A DNA stretch of 64,000 nt from Opitutia bacterium (GTDB taxonomy: Bacteria; Verrucomicrobiota; Verrucomicrobiia; Opitutales; Opitutaceae), in NCBI GenBank assembly GCA_016217545.1, contig JACRHT010000004.1, positions 62,001-126,000 of the forward strand, in the 5' to 3' direction. The position numbers and the translations under genes are program-made. The notes beneath the pieces are model-generated. The model saw nothing but the letters and a program-made list of their open reading frames with translations, did no database searches and had not been told where the DNA came from. Position 1 is the first letter of the stretch. Each line of letters begins with the position of its first letter. Positions 7,652 through 17,036 of the stretch are shown piece after piece.

Positions 7652-9121
7652 TCAGAGTGAATGAAGGTTTGAGCGGAAAAGGGAATACGAAATTGCGCCG
7701 ACTAGGGGGAACTCCTTGATGGCTTGGGGCTGGTTAAAGGGCGATCCGAGATCGACCATGAGCTTCTCCGGATAGTGCAGTGCGATCCACCCGTCGGGTT
7801 CATGCGCGTTGCGTGTCGCATCCCACAAGACCTCGCCCAGCACGCGCTTGCTTTTCGCATATTCATCGAAATCAGCCAGTTCGCAGACCCATATAAAGTG
7901 CGGCATGGGCAGGTTGCGGTAGGCTTGGGCCACCATCGGGTGTCCCATGCCCCGCTCTTCCAATCGCCTCTTGAAGGACCGTGAGTTGGCTAAAAAGAGC
8001 CGCAACATCAGCCTTTTTCCGGCCAGTAGCGGCGAATGCGTCCTGATGCCGGTTTTGGCGTGCCGGAGCAGGATCTCGATCACCCGACCTGCCTGATCGG
8101 CGGTCAGGAACACTTTCTCGGGCAGGGGCACGATGAATTCGTCAATCTGTTTCCAGCGATACTTCGAATCGTGCGGTGCGGTGGGCCCTGGCTCGCGCAG
8201 CATCTGATAAGGGAAGTCGTTGTCGTCGCTCACAACGAGCGACTGATTGAAGAAGGAAGAATACTCGAACTTGTCCTTCTTCCCACGCGCCCGCCTCGCA
8301 TAGTCCGAAGCGTGCCCGTTGCACACCACGACGTGTCCCGGCACCGTGACCAGCAGCGGCAACCCCGACTCGATGTAGGTGTAGAGCAGGTGGTAGAACT
8401 GGGCCGGATATTGTTTCCGGCTGTAAATCACCGGCGAGAATCGCTGCAACCGCAACGCCTCCGCCAACTGCCACGAGTAAAGCCCGGCCGAGGGATACAC
8501 TCGATTGCCCGCCGCATGCTGGTTCGCGAGATTCGTGATCTGGAACGGCAGGATTTCCGAATACCACGAGTAGCGGTTGCTGTAGTAGCGCAGCAGCATC
8601 CACAGCGCCGACTGGGCGCACACGGTCGCATCCGAGCCCTGACTGATGAAGGGAAATCCCTCGACGCGCAGCCGCGTGCCCATGATCTGCACCTGCTCCT
8701 CGCAGATGCTCAGGTGCGCCGACTTTTCGAGCCGCACCTGATGCGAGAGCAGCGTGCGCCCGAGGCAATTCGGTTTCGTGGGCCGGATGACCGCATACCC
8801 GAGATAGTGCTCCTGCACCGCCGGCAAGGCCGCGACGATCTCCGCCTCGCTCATCGGCGCCGCAAAGAAATGCAGCCGCACGCACCGCGCCGACGGCGTG
8901 TTGAAACGCTTCGAGTGGAAGTGCGAGAACGTGTCGCGGTAGTCCTTGTCGATGTAGTAGCGCTCGATCACCACGCTGCGACACACCGGCTCCAACAACG
9001 GCCGCAACCGTTTGAGACCCCGGCGATCCAGTTCCGGGCTGACGAGTTGCCGGAGGGACTCCCAACCGTCGATCGCATCAAATGTGAGGAAGACAAAAAC
9101 GCCCGTGGCGTTGGAAATCAT
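7652..9121 (-). CDS. Putative papain-fold (peptidase C39-like) cysteine protease within the type I R-M locus
   Basis: 489-aa protein that I do not recognise as a named family. The middle part has the layout of C39-like peptidases: a glutamine for the oxyanion hole and a nucleophile in QGSDATVCAQSALWM (Q161, C168), a histidine in a hydrophobic strand after a Gly-Leu-Pro turn (GLPLLVTVPGHVVVCNGH, H263), and an acidic/Asn cluster in LVVSDDND (D299, D300, N301). The N-terminal 150 residues and the C-terminal 160 residues, which contain an Arg-rich stretch (GKRLMLRLF), look like separate domains of unknown role. No signal peptide or membrane segment, so it is cytoplasmic. It lies 92 bases after hsdS on the same strand and 6 bases before the 60-aa gene. 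Catalytic assignment is by motif reading and needs structural confirmation. Confidence 0.6.
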   Translation of the reverse strand: MISNATGVFVFLTFDAIDGWESLRQLVSPELDRRGLKRLRPLLEPVCRSVVIERYYIDKDYRDTFSHFHSKRFNTPSARCVRLHFFAAPMSEAEIVAALPAVQEHYLGYAVIRPTKPNCLGRTLLSHQVRLEKSAHLSICEEQVQIMGTRLRVEGFPFISQGSDATVCAQSALWMLLRYYSNRYSWYSEILPFQITNLANQHAAGNRVYPSAGLYSWQLAEALRLQRFSPVIYSRKQYPAQFYHLLYTYIESGLPLLVTVPGHVVVCNGHASDYARRARGKKDKFEYSSFFNQSLVVSDDNDFPYQMLREPGPTAPHDSKYRWKQIDEFIVPLPEKVFLTADQAGRVIEILLRHAKTGIRTHSPLLAGKRLMLRLFLANSRSFKRRLEERGMGHPMVAQAYRNLPMPHFIWVCELADFDEYAKSKRVLGEVLWDATRNAHEPDGWIALHYPEKLMVDLGSPFNQPQAIKEFPLVGAISYSLFRSNLHSL

Positions 9122-9213
9122 GGGGGAGTGCGCGTAGAAGCTTGGCCCATTGGCGGTGGAACAAGACAGCTCGGCGGCCCTCTGGCAACTCAGGTTTTCC
9201 CTCTCCCGGTCCC

Positions 9214-10443
9214 CTAGCCCGGCGGCGTCAGCAGCGCCTGCATCAGGCCCTGCTTCTGCTCCCGCAGCTTCGCGAGGCGGGCGGTTTCGGCGGCGAGGGT
9301 GGATTCGAGCGGCGCCAAGATTGATGCGATCGATAATTGCTCGGCCGGAGTCGGGTAGGGAATTTGAAGGTCTCTGATGTCGCCCACCTTGACGTGTCCG
9401 ACTGTCGAACCACCGGAGATCACATCGAGACGCTTTTGGATTCCGACGGACTGAAGCACATGCAGAAGAAAATAAGCATCGAGGTGATCAGGATTGGGTC
9501 GGTAGAGCATCATGCGCTGCCCTAAGCAGGCTGCGTCAATTTCCGGCGGTATCATGCACACTTCGCCAACTGGTGCCTCTCGTGTTATTACGATATCGCC
9601 GACCTGTGGTTTTCCTCGTGCGGTCCAAATCTGATACGAGAGAGCGTCTGTGTAGACAAGATTTGTGCGGACAAAGCGTCCATGTCTAACATTCGGGGTT
9701 CGGATTACCGGGTGGCCTTCTTCAGTGATCGGCGGAGTTCGATTCTTACAGTCGATAATCGATGAGCAAACTTGGTGGCAGCACTTTACCGTCCACTCCC
9801 GCGGCAGCCAGCCGAGTGGGGTTTCGTGGTAGAGGGCGGGGGCTTCGGCGCGGGGTGGGCGGAGCTGGCCGGTGGGCGTCAGGCCACGCGTGAACAGGTC
9901 GTGCATCAGTCCCGCCTTCACCTGCTGCTGCTTCGCGATCAACGCCTCCGTCGCCTCGATCGCCTCATCCACCGTCCCCAAAATCTCCGCGATCCGGCGC
10001 TGGTGAGACAAATTGGGAATTTGAACTTTTGCTCCCGCCAAACGCTGCCCGGTAATGCTCGGAAACGTAGAGCCACTGCCCCGCGCTTCTTCCAGTATTT
10101 CAGCAGCGAGTTCACGCAGGACAAATTCGAGAAAGGGCGTGGTTGCGAGGCCGCTTCGTCCCCTGATCGCCGCGATTCCTCGTCCGATGCAAAAGGTGTC
10201 GTTTGAAATGTTGATTCGTCCGGTCGTGCTGCCGCGCACGCATATCAAGACGTCGTCTGGGTTGCATGTTTTCGTAGGAGCGGTTGTCCACTGAACCGCA
10301 GTCGGAAACCGCTTACCAAACTCAACAGGCCCGTTGATCAACGGCAGACCAACCCCGTCTTCGTTATAAGTAGTGCCGGGAGGTGATTGCCCCATCACTA
10401 TCTCGGAAACGCGCCCTAGCGTTGTTTCTGTCCACTCACTCAT
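9214..10443 (-). CDS. hsdS: Type I restriction-modification specificity subunit S (HsdS)
   Basis: HsdS selects the bipartite DNA target and holds two HsdM subunits. 409 aa with the standard two-fold plan: target-recognition domain 1 (about 1-150), central conserved helix ([20 protein letters not shown], about 153-190), domain 2 (about 210-360), and a second conserved helix ([19 protein letters not shown] to the C-terminus). The start overlaps the hsdM end by 8 bases. There is one hsdS gene, with no second copy, recombinase or inverted repeats nearby, so specificity switching by inversion is not indicated. Confidence 0.96.
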   Translation of the reverse strand: MSEWTETTLGRVSEIVMGQSPPGTTYNEDGVGLPLINGPVEFGKRFPTAVQWTTAPTKTCNPDDVLICVRGSTTGRINISNDTFCIGRGIAAIRGRSGLATTPFLEFVLRELAAEILEEARGSGSTFPSITGQRLAGAKVQIPNLSHQRRIAEILGTVDEAIEATEALIAKQQQVKAGLMHDLFTRGLTPTGQLRPPRAEAPALYHETPLGWLPREWTVKCCHQVCSSIIDCKNRTPPITEEGHPVIRTPNVRHGRFVRTNLVYTDALSYQIWTARGKPQVGDIVITREAPVGEVCMIPPEIDAACLGQRMMLYRPNPDHLDAYFLLHVLQSVGIQKRLDVISGGSTVGHVKVGDIRDLQIPYPTPAEQLSIASILAPLESTLAAETARLAKLREQKQGLMQALLTPPG

Positions 10444-12904
10444 ACCCTAGCTCCTGCAAAAAGCCGTGCAGCTTGACCGTGGCGGCGGCGCGTTGCGCTT
10501 CGAGCGTCGTGGCGGTGACGGCGTATTTGGCGTGGAGGTTTTCCAGCGCGGCGAGGCAGGCGCGCTGGTCGGCGCGCAGATACTCCTCGTAAATCCGGCG
10601 CAGCTCGCGGTGGAAGCGCGCGAGGATCACGCGGCGGGCCTCGGTGCGGTCGATCTTCTGGCGCGCGGCGGCGACGAGCTCCTCCTGCTTCTTCTCGGTG
10701 GCGCGCAGCTCGGCTTGCAGCGTGCGCTCCTCGTCTTCGAGCGCGCGGTGGCGGGCGAGTTTTTGCTCGATCGCCTCGGCGGCGGCGGTGTGCGCGGCGA
10801 CGGCGGCGGGCGGGCCTTCCTTTTTCGCGAGGCGGGCGGCGGCGCGGCACTCCTTGAGCTCGGCCTTGAGGCGCTTCACCTCGTCGCCGGGGAGGATGCC
10901 GGTGTCGTCGGCGTCCTCGTAGTCTTCCTCGTCGGCGGCGGCGAAGAGGGCGGCGAGCTCGGCGAGGCGCGTGCGCTTGCGCTCGAGTTCGGCGAGGAGC
11001 TCCGGGAACTGGCTCTGGAGGATGTCGGCGTCGGGGATGAGCTCGGGGCCCCAGCCGCTGAAGGCGATGGATTTGAAGTCGGGTTTGAAGAACTCGAAGT
11101 AGCGGGCGAGCGCGCCGCGGATCTGGTGCTCGGTGAGGAGCGAGGTCGGGCCGAAGGCGCCGGCGATGGAGGCGAGGAGGAGGCGGCGGAGTTCGTAGGC
11201 GTTGCCCTTTTTCGCGCCGACGGGCGCGAGGGCTTCGACGTGCGGGAGGTGTTTCTGCCACCACGCCTCGAGTTTGGCGAGGAAGGCGGCGTGGGCGGCG
11301 GCGAGGCTGGCGGCGGCGGAGACGAGCGCGGCGAGCGCGCGGCGGTCGGTGACGGCGGGGGCGAAGTCGGCGTAGGCGGCGGCGCCGGGGCGCGGCACGA
11401 AGAGGCGCGCGCGGAGGCCGGGGTAGTTTCGCCAGAAGCGGGCGAGCGACTCGATCTCGGCGAGGGGCACGCCGCCGTGGAGGTGGGCGCGGACATCGTG
11501 CGGCTCGGGCGGCGGGGCGTTGTCGACGTAGCGGCGGATGTTGCAGTTGTAGTCCTCGGCGGCGATCTCGGCGACGGGCACGAGGCGCGCGTAGCCGGGG
11601 ACGGTGCGGCCCTCGCGGTAGACGTGGACGATCTTGGCGAGGTCCTCGGGGCGCAGGAAATTCTGGGCCTTGCCCTCGCGGTATTCGCGGTCGGCGTTGA
11701 GGAAGAGGACGTGGCGGCGCGCGGCGGCGTCCTTTCTGTTCATCACGAGGATGCAGGCGGGGATGCTGGTGCCGTAGAAGAGGCCGGCGGGCAGACCGAT
11801 GACGGCCTCGAGCCAGCCCTGCTCGATGAAATAGCGGCGGGCCTCGCGCTCCTCGCCGCCGCGGAAGAGGACGCCGTGTGGCATGATCGTGGCGAGTTTT
11901 CCGTCGGCGCGCAGCACGGCGAGCATGTGCTGGACGAACATGAGGTCGGCCTTCTTGCCCTTCTCGGGCATCCAGACGTGGAAGCGGCCCGGGGCGTCGA
12001 TGTCCTTTTTGACGTAGTTCTGGCTGAACGGCGGGTTGGCGAGGACGCGGTGGAAGCGCTTCAGGTCGCCGTCCTCCTTGTGCTGCGGGCGGCGCAGGGT
12101 GTCCTCCTGGCGGATGTCGGCGTGCGGGATGCCGTGAAGGAGCATGTTCATCTTGCAGATCGACCACGTGGTGCCGATCGACTCCTGGCCGGCGAGGGCG
12201 AGGTCGCGCGGATCGCCGCCGCACTCGCGCACGTGGTCGCGCGTCTGGATGAGCATGCCGCCGGAGCCGCAGGTGGGATCGTAGACGCTCATGCCCGGCT
12301 GCGGGTCGACGATCTCGACGCAGATGCGGACGACATCGGCGGGCGTGTAGAACTCGCCGGCCTTCTTGCCGGCGGAGTCGGCGAAGAACTTGATGAGGTA
12401 TTCGTAGGCGGCGCCGAGGAGGTCGGGGAACTCGAAGTTCTCGTCGCGGAGGGGGATTTTTTCAAAGTTCTGGACGAAGTTGGCGAGGACGTCGTCGTCG
12501 AGGGTGCGCTGGCCGATCTTGCGGTTGAAATTGATGTGTTTGAGGACGTCCTGGAGGGCCTCGTGATTGGCGTCCTCGATGGCTTCGAGAGCCTTGTTGA
12601 GGCCGGTGCCGACGTTGGTCTTGAGGTGGCGGATCGCGGACCAGTGGGCCTCGGGCGGGACGAAGAAGTCGTAGTTGTCGCGGTTGGCGAGCTGGGCGGC
12701 GACGAGAGCGGGCTTGAGGCCGCGGGCGGTGAGGTCGCGCTCGAGTGCCTCGCGCTGCTGGTCGAACTGATCGCTCAGGCGCTTCAGGAACAGCATGCCG
12801 AAGATGTATTCCTTGTATTCCGAGGCATCCATGTTGCCGCGAAGATCGTCGCAGGCGCGCAAGAGGAGGCTGGAGAGCTGGGCGAGGGTCAGCTTGGCGG
12901 ACAT
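10436..12904 (-). CDS. hsdM: Type I N6-adenine methyltransferase subunit M (HsdM) with long C-terminal extension
   Basis: HsdM methylates adenine with S-adenosylmethionine and partners HsdS. The N-terminal helical HsdM domain (residues 5-150) is followed by the methylase core: AdoMet motif DPTCGSGG (209-216) and catalytic NPPF (290-293), plus the PHGVLFRGG block. The usual family length is about 480-540 aa; this protein has 822. The extra roughly 300 residues (after about 530) are Ala/Glu/Arg/Lys-rich and predicted coiled coil (for example [19 protein letters not shown]), ending in FLQELGYE. First gene of the minus-strand unit; hsdS follows with an 8-base overlap. Confidence 0.95.
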   Translation of the reverse strand: MSAKLTLAQLSSLLLRACDDLRGNMDASEYKEYIFGMLFLKRLSDQFDQQREALERDLTARGLKPALVAAQLANRDNYDFFVPPEAHWSAIRHLKTNVGTGLNKALEAIEDANHEALQDVLKHINFNRKIGQRTLDDDVLANFVQNFEKIPLRDENFEFPDLLGAAYEYLIKFFADSAGKKAGEFYTPADVVRICVEIVDPQPGMSVYDPTCGSGGMLIQTRDHVRECGGDPRDLALAGQESIGTTWSICKMNMLLHGIPHADIRQEDTLRRPQHKEDGDLKRFHRVLANPPFSQNYVKKDIDAPGRFHVWMPEKGKKADLMFVQHMLAVLRADGKLATIMPHGVLFRGGEEREARRYFIEQGWLEAVIGLPAGLFYGTSIPACILVMNRKDAAARRHVLFLNADREYREGKAQNFLRPEDLAKIVHVYREGRTVPGYARLVPVAEIAAEDYNCNIRRYVDNAPPPEPHDVRAHLHGGVPLAEIESLARFWRNYPGLRARLFVPRPGAAAYADFAPAVTDRRALAALVSAAASLAAAHAAFLAKLEAWWQKHLPHVEALAPVGAKKGNAYELRRLLLASIAGAFGPTSLLTEHQIRGALARYFEFFKPDFKSIAFSGWGPELIPDADILQSQFPELLAELERKRTRLAELAALFAAADEEDYEDADDTGILPGDEVKRLKAELKECRAAARLAKKEGPPAAVAAHTAAAEAIEQKLARHRALEDEERTLQAELRATEKKQEELVAAARQKIDRTEARRVILARFHRELRRIYEEYLRADQRACLAALENLHAKYAVTATTLEAQRAAATVKLHGFLQELGYE

Positions 12905-13013
12905 CGGGAGGAGGAAACGGCACTCGACCGGCCAGCGGCAAGGGCGAAGGCGCCGGCGCAGTGCCGCCGCTCCGCGCTCCGACCGAGCGGCGCGCGCGGT
13001 CGGGAGAAAATCG

Positions 13014-13538
13014 TCAGCGCTCGCTCCGCAGCACGATCAGGCCGAAGGCGATTTCGACGAAGCCGCCGCCGGCGGCGGCGATGGCGGGAGGCAGGCGCAG
13101 CATCGCCGCGCCGAAGCCGAGCGCGAGCAGCACCGCACCGCACGCCCAATAGAGTTTCAAGCCGTAGAGCGTCTGGAACGTCAGGTAGCGTCCGCCGATC
13201 AGCATCAGCATCGCCGGGAAAAACAGCGCGAGGCTCTGCAACCCGAGCACGAACGCGATCGCGATGCCCGCGATGAACCACACCGTGCCCTCCAGCGCTT
13301 GCGTGCCGAGCGGATTGCCCGCCGTGTGCGCGCCGGTGCGGCCGAGCAGTTTCGCCACGGCCATCGCGAGCGGATGAATCATCATGCCGCCAATCAACAG
13401 CGTCCACATCGCGTGGCGCGGCGAGACGAGCGTCGCGACGGTGCTGGCGATCAGCCACACCGCGCCGGAAACCAGCAGACCGGGCGCGCCGTTGCAGTAG
13501 CCGCGGCGCATGTCGAGTTGAGCGTCGGAGAAATTCAT
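13014..13538 (-). CDS. Integral membrane protein, DUF7010-like
   Basis: 174-aa, very hydrophobic protein with about five to six transmembrane segments (for example [19 protein letters not shown], and [19 protein letters not shown]). The opening [20 protein letters not shown] and the block [14 protein letters not shown] resemble small uncharacterised membrane proteins of the DUF7010 type; I make that match from memory. The in-frame ORF extends 13 codons upstream, but the ATG at 13538 fits the family start. The function is unknown. It sits just upstream of hsdM on the same strand, 109 bases away, but nothing ties it to restriction. Confidence 0.75.
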   Translation of the reverse strand: MNFSDAQLDMRRGYCNGAPGLLVSGAVWLIASTVATLVSPRHAMWTLLIGGMMIHPLAMAVAKLLGRTGAHTAGNPLGTQALEGTVWFIAGIAIAFVLGLQSLALFFPAMLMLIGGRYLTFQTLYGLKLYWACGAVLLALGFGAAMLRLPPAIAAAGGGFVEIAFGLIVLRSER

Positions 13539-13680
13539 GGATGGAAAGCGTGGTGAGGAGACTGCGCCATCGATCATCGTTCAACAGAGTGACGTGCCGA
13601 TGCGGAGCGCATGTCCGATATCGCCTGCGGCTCGGTAGACCTCAAGGCGGCCGGGCTTTCGTCGCGCGGCAAGAATTACA

Positions 13681-13709
13681 GAACGCGTTGAGGTCAACGC
13701 GTTCCACCC
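13681..13709 (-). repeat. Family B palindrome (GGTGGA-headed, minus strand)
   Basis: GAACGCGTTGA-GG-TCAACGCGTTC followed by CACC; on the minus strand it begins GGTGGAACGCGTTGACC. Related copies lie at 14393-14467 and 15894-15950, so the proline-rich gene and hypE are each bracketed by this family. Confidence 0.75.
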
Positions 13710-13763
13710 ATGTGCGTCAATCTCGCGAGTCTCCATGGGGGCCGCCCGAAGGTCGGATGCCGT

Positions 13764-14309
13764 TCAGGGATTGGGCGAGTCTTCGAATGCGCTCGGCGGG
13801 CTCGGCGGCTGCGAAGGTCGCGGAGGAACGATCCGCGGCGGCGTGATGGAAGGCGGACGAATCACCGGCGGTGTCGGCACCGGCACGCGAATGTTCGGCG
13901 GATGGATGATGGGCGGGTGGATGATGGGTGGGTGGATCACCGGCGGGCGGATGTCGGGCGGCCGGACCACCGGCGGTTGCGGCTCAGGCGGAACGGGCGC
14001 AGCCGCGACCGGCGGAACGCTGGACGCAGCGGCGGCGGGAGGCGGCCGGCTGGACGTCGCCGCGCGGACGGCCGCGTCGGCCGCATCGGTTGGCGAGGAG
14101 ACGGGAGTGGCGGAAGCGGTGGCCTGGCTGGCGGCCGCGACCGCTTGGTTGGCCGCGAGCAGGGCGGCGTTGGCCTGCTCCATGGCTTGGGACACGGATT
14201 GACTCGCTTGGGCGATGGCGGCGTTGAGCGCCGCGTCGGCCGCGGTCGGCACAGCGGGAACGGGTGACGGAGCTGGAGGGGTCGGAGGCGTGGGGCGCGG
14301 CGTGGACAT
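13764..14309 (-). CDS. Proline/alanine-rich repeat protein, unknown function
   Basis: 181 aa from the ATG at 14309 (an in-frame ATG at 14345 would add 12 residues). Composition is extreme: a Pro/Thr N-terminus (MSTPRPTPPTPPAPSP), an Ala-rich helical middle (IAQASQSVSQAMEQANAALL, about residues 30-60) and a C-terminal tandem repeat of the type (V/I)I(H/R)PP (VIHPPIIHPPIIHPPNI). No signal peptide or catalytic motif. Codon use on this strand is regular with G/C-ending codons, which supports it over the glycine-rich ORF on the other strand. It could be a flexible linker or surface-associated protein. It is flanked on both sides by family B palindromes. Confidence 0.5.
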   Translation of the reverse strand: MSTPRPTPPTPPAPSPVPAVPTAADAALNAAIAQASQSVSQAMEQANAALLAANQAVAAASQATASATPVSSPTDAADAAVRAATSSRPPPAAAASSVPPVAAAPVPPEPQPPVVRPPDIRPPVIHPPIIHPPIIHPPNIRVPVPTPPVIRPPSITPPRIVPPRPSQPPSPPSAFEDSPNP

Positions 14310-14392
14310 GGCGCGCGAGCAAGTCAGGATTCTTTTCCGACGCAACCGCCATGTGCGACGTGGCGCGAAGGCGTGACGGAACCGGTTTCCTG

Positions 14393-14467
14393 GGTGGAGC
14401 GCGTTGACCTCAACGCGCTTCTTCGCGAGCGAGAATCGAACAGCGCGTTGGGGTCAACGCGCTCCAC
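14393..14467. repeat. Inverted pair of family B palindromes
   Basis: Left unit GGTGGAGCGCGTTGACC with its palindrome (14393-14420), right unit its reverse complement ending GGTCAACGCGCTCCACC (14451-14467), 21 bases apart: a BIME-like head-to-head pair. It lies in the 397-base gap between hypE and the proline-rich gene; the rest of that gap (14468-14683) shows nothing I can assign. Confidence 0.8.
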
Positions 14468-14683
14468 CTCGGGAATCACCATGTTCACTCGAAGGGGCTC
14501 TGCGCTTGCGTTCCGACTACGCGCCAACGACGACCGTGGAGTCCCGATCTCCACACGACCCGCTCCATCCGCCGCACGGCGCAGCATCATCGTCCCGCGC
14601 CTCGGGGCACCCGACACGTCCACGGGACGCCCCAGCATCCTTCTCGTGCTTCTTGTGGCCAAACTGCGCTGGCCTTCAAACCA

Positions 14684-14706
14684 AGCCGGCGGAAAGCCGG
14701 CGCTAC
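14684..14706 (-). repeat. Family H palindrome directly after the hypE stop
   Basis: Minus strand GTAGCGCCGGC-TTTCC-GCCGGC. The GTAG head touches the hypE TGA (14709-14707). Same family as 3312-3333 after hypD. The 6-bp GCCGGC stem could also act as a 3' end stabiliser. Confidence 0.7.
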
Positions 14707-15780
14707 TCAACAGATCCGCGGCAACTGCTCGCCGCTCAGGCGGTCGACGATGCGCTCGGCGCCGATGACGCTGCGTTGCGTGACCTGGCCGGCCGGGCCG
14801 GGCTTCACTTTGCCGATGATCGTCGCGGCGCCGGCATTGTCGCTCGCGGTGCGGTTGATGATCTCGACGGCCTGCACGGCCTGCGCTTCGGGCAAGATGC
14901 AGACGAAGCGGCCCTCGTTGGCCACGTAGAGCGGGTCGAGGCCGAGGATCTCGCACGCGCCCTGCACCATCTCGCTCACGGGCACCTTCGCCGCGTCGAT
15001 CGCGAGCGCGAGTTTCGCCTGCTCGGCGATTTCCACCAGCGAAGTCGCGAGGCCGCCGCGCGTGAGGTCGCGCAGGCAGTGGATTTCCAAACCCGCCGCG
15101 AGCAACGCCTGCACCGGCGCGACGAGCGGCGCGCAATCGCTCGTGATCTCGCTCTCGAAACTGAGGTTGGCGCGCGTGGCCATGATCGCCATGCCGTGCC
15201 GGCCGATGTCGCCGCTGAGCACGATGGCGTCGCCGGGGCGCACGCTCGTGGGCGCGACGGTGAGCGGCGTCTCGATCACGCCCACACCCGCGGTCGTCAC
15301 GTAGAGGCCGTCGCCTTTGCCGCGCTCGACGACCTTCGTGTCGCCGGTGACGATGGCGACGTTCGCGCGTTCCGCCGCTTCCTTCATCGAGGCCACGACT
15401 TTCTTCAACGTCTCGACGGGAAATCCCTCCTCGAGGATGAAGCCCGCGCTGAGCCACAGCGGCAGCGCGCCGCACATGCAGAGGTCGTTCACGGTGCCGT
15501 TGACGGCGATCTTGCCGATGTCGCCGCCGGGGAAAAACAACGGGCTGACCACGTGCGAGTCGGTCGTGAACGCCATCCGTCCGCCGCCGGGGAATTTCAA
15601 CAGCGCGCCGTCGTGCTGCGCCTCGAGCGCGGGATTCGCGAACGCCGGCCGGAACACCGAATCGATGAGGTCCTGCGTGAGCCTGCCGCCGCCGCCGTGG
15701 CCGACCGTGATCTCGGTCTTATGCGACAACGGCACGGGACAGGTCGTGAAACCGGAGGACGTGGGACCGGCGGAACTCAT
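14707..15780 (-). CDS. hypE: Hydrogenase maturation protein HypE (carbamoyl dehydratase)
   Basis: HypE dehydrates the carbamoyl group donated by HypF to a thiocyanate on its own C-terminal cysteine and passes CN to the HypCD iron. The C-terminus is exactly PRIC, with the Cys as last residue, the family hallmark. PurM-like ATP-binding fold: [13 protein letters not shown] (residues 26-38), [29 protein letters not shown] and [15 protein letters not shown] are all present. 357 aa. The ATG at 15780 was chosen over a longer in-frame extension because [16 protein letters not shown] leads straight into the domain. It is separated from hypFCD by 11 kb and on the opposite strand. Confidence 0.96.
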   Translation of the reverse strand: MSSAGPTSSGFTTCPVPLSHKTEITVGHGGGGRLTQDLIDSVFRPAFANPALEAQHDGALLKFPGGGRMAFTTDSHVVSPLFFPGGDIGKIAVNGTVNDLCMCGALPLWLSAGFILEEGFPVETLKKVVASMKEAAERANVAIVTGDTKVVERGKGDGLYVTTAGVGVIETPLTVAPTSVRPGDAIVLSGDIGRHGMAIMATRANLSFESEITSDCAPLVAPVQALLAAGLEIHCLRDLTRGGLATSLVEIAEQAKLALAIDAAKVPVSEMVQGACEILGLDPLYVANEGRFVCILPEAQAVQAVEIINRTASDNAGAATIIGKVKPGPAGQVTQRSVIGAERIVDRLSGEQLPRIC

Positions 15781-15893
15781 GGCGCGCAGAGTAGAAAAGA
15801 GGCGGCCGAAACCCGAGTTTCTTTCGTGCGCAGGCCGTGGCGGGCAATGCGCATCTTTTGAGCGCCGGCGAACGAAGCGAGCGGGCCAACCGA

Positions 15894-15950
15894 GGTGGAA
15901 CGCGTTGACCCCAACGCGTTCGGCGCGGATTGAGGTCCATCCGCTCCACC
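15894..15950. repeat. Inverted pair of family B palindromes upstream of hypE
   Basis: GGTGGAACGCGTTGACC...AACGCGTT, then a degenerate reverse copy ending CCGCTCCACC. It lies in the 302-base gap 15781-16082 between hypE and the ThuA-like gene, so it is in the hypE 5' region. Confidence 0.7.
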
Positions 15951-15974
15951 TTCGCGCGTCCGACACGAGAGACA

Positions 15975-16009
15975 GATCCGACCAATCCGTTTCCATCCGT
16001 GCCATCCGT
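15975..16009 (+). repeat. ATCCGT short repeat tract
   Basis: Three ATCCGT copies (15985, 15995, 16004) plus an ATCCG at 15975, spaced 9-10 bases apart. Low-complexity intergenic tract next to the family B pair; no function can be read from it. Confidence 0.6.
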
Positions 16010-16082
16010 GGTCAATTCACACTTTCGGACGCGGCGTCCGCGATACGCGCACGCCGAAGCGGGCGGGAAGCCTGCGCGACGT

Positions 16083-17021
16083 TCACTTCGCGTCCGGCGG
16101 CAGCGGCGGCAATTCGCCGGAGCCCGGCGCGACGCGGGCGAGGTTCGGCGTCAGTTCCGCCTCGGTGCGTCCGCCCGCCCAATCGAGTCCGGCGGCAATC
16201 GTCGTTTGAAAATACTCCGAAGCCCACACGTCCTCGCGGTGTCCGAGCGACGTGTAGAACACCCTGCCCTGCCCGTGCCGCTTCGCCCACGTGCACGGAT
16301 AGGGCGCGCGCTGGTATTCGAGTCCCTCCATGCCGGCCGTCTCCTGCACCTGCACGACGTGCAGGTCGGGCGCGAAATCCTTCAGCGAATACCATTCCTC
16401 CGCGAAACGCGTCGCGGTCGGGAGTTTCTCGATCCCAGGAAAATCCGGCGCGACCAAGCGAATGGCCGCCTCCTGCTGCTTGCCGTGCCGGATGAACTCG
16501 CCGCCGAGGAAGCGCACCCACGGATGCGACTGCGCGCCGTGCGTCACCCAGCGGCCTGGCTCAAATTGGAATTTCACCTGCGGCTGCTCGCCGGTGTGCA
16601 GGCAATCCGCCGCGCTGTGGCAACCGACGAAGCCCTTGCCCGCCGCGACCGCCGCGTAGACCGCTTGCAGCCCTTCCTCCGTCATCGGCGGCTGACCGTC
16701 GACGTTCGGCACGCCACTCGTGAAGAAGCCGCATGTGTAGAAAAACAGCACGTCGAACTGCGCCAGGAATTCCGGCGTGATCAGCGTGCCGTCCTTCGCG
16801 AACGTGAACTCGTAACCGCGCTTCCGCCCGAGTTCCTCGAGGATTTTCTCCGCCCAGCTCGACTGGCCGTCGACGCGTTTGACGACCGAGTGCTCGAAGT
16901 TCGCCGACTTCGAGAAGAACAACACCCGCAAAGGTCGCGCGGGGTTTTCCGCGCCAGAGACGAGTCCTGTCATGAGGAGCAGCACGACGCCGAGACGTGC
17001 ACAGAGCGGGCCGAGTGACAT
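16083..17021 (-). CDS. Secreted ThuA-like domain protein
   Basis: 312 aa with an N-terminal signal peptide (hydrophobic core VVLLLMTGLVSG, likely cleaved near residue 24). The rest is one ThuA-like domain (class I glutamine-amidotransferase-like fold): VLFFSKSANFEHS, FDVLFFYTCGFF, GKGFVGCHSAADC, HPWVRFLGGEF and RVFYTSLGHREDVW. ThuA was named from trehalose utilisation in rhizobia; relatives in Verrucomicrobiota and Planctomycetota are common secreted or sugar-oxidation-linked proteins with no proven reaction. It lies 15 bases after the aminotransferase gene on the same strand, so they may be cotranscribed, though a functional link is not evident. Confidence 0.85.
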   Translation of the reverse strand: MSLGPLCARLGVVLLLMTGLVSGAENPARPLRVLFFSKSANFEHSVVKRVDGQSSWAEKILEELGRKRGYEFTFAKDGTLITPEFLAQFDVLFFYTCGFFTSGVPNVDGQPPMTEEGLQAVYAAVAAGKGFVGCHSAADCLHTGEQPQVKFQFEPGRWVTHGAQSHPWVRFLGGEFIRHGKQQEAAIRLVAPDFPGIEKLPTATRFAEEWYSLKDFAPDLHVVQVQETAGMEGLEYQRAPYPCTWAKRHGQGRVFYTSLGHREDVWASEYFQTTIAAGLDWAGGRTEAELTPNLARVAPGSGELPPLPPDAK

Positions 17022-17036
17022 CAGGGAAGCCCCGCG

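Noticed and set aside
9214-10443. Phase-variable hsdS shufflon
   Set aside because: Only one hsdS, no inverted hsdS fragments, recombinase or simple-sequence tract nearby.
10466-13276. 936-codon ORF on the plus strand opposite hsdM
   Set aside because: Valine/glycine/aspartate-rich translation with no motif; it mirrors the GC-rich codons of hsdM, whose methylase motifs are unambiguous.
13880-13960. CRISPR-like or minisatellite repeat (GGTGGATGATGGGCG units)
   Set aside because: Units are in frame and encode the IIHPP repeats of the proline-rich ORF; no spacers. No CRISPR array elsewhere in the window.
13735-14202. Glycine-rich plus-strand ORF with GGWMM repeats
   Set aside because: It mirrors the Pro-rich repeat on the other strand, where codon choice is more regular; neither is certain, but the minus-strand reading is better.
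14707-15780. Selenide water dikinase (SelD) or second ThiL
   Set aside because: Same PurM-like fold, but the C-terminal PRIC and hyp neighbours make it HypE.
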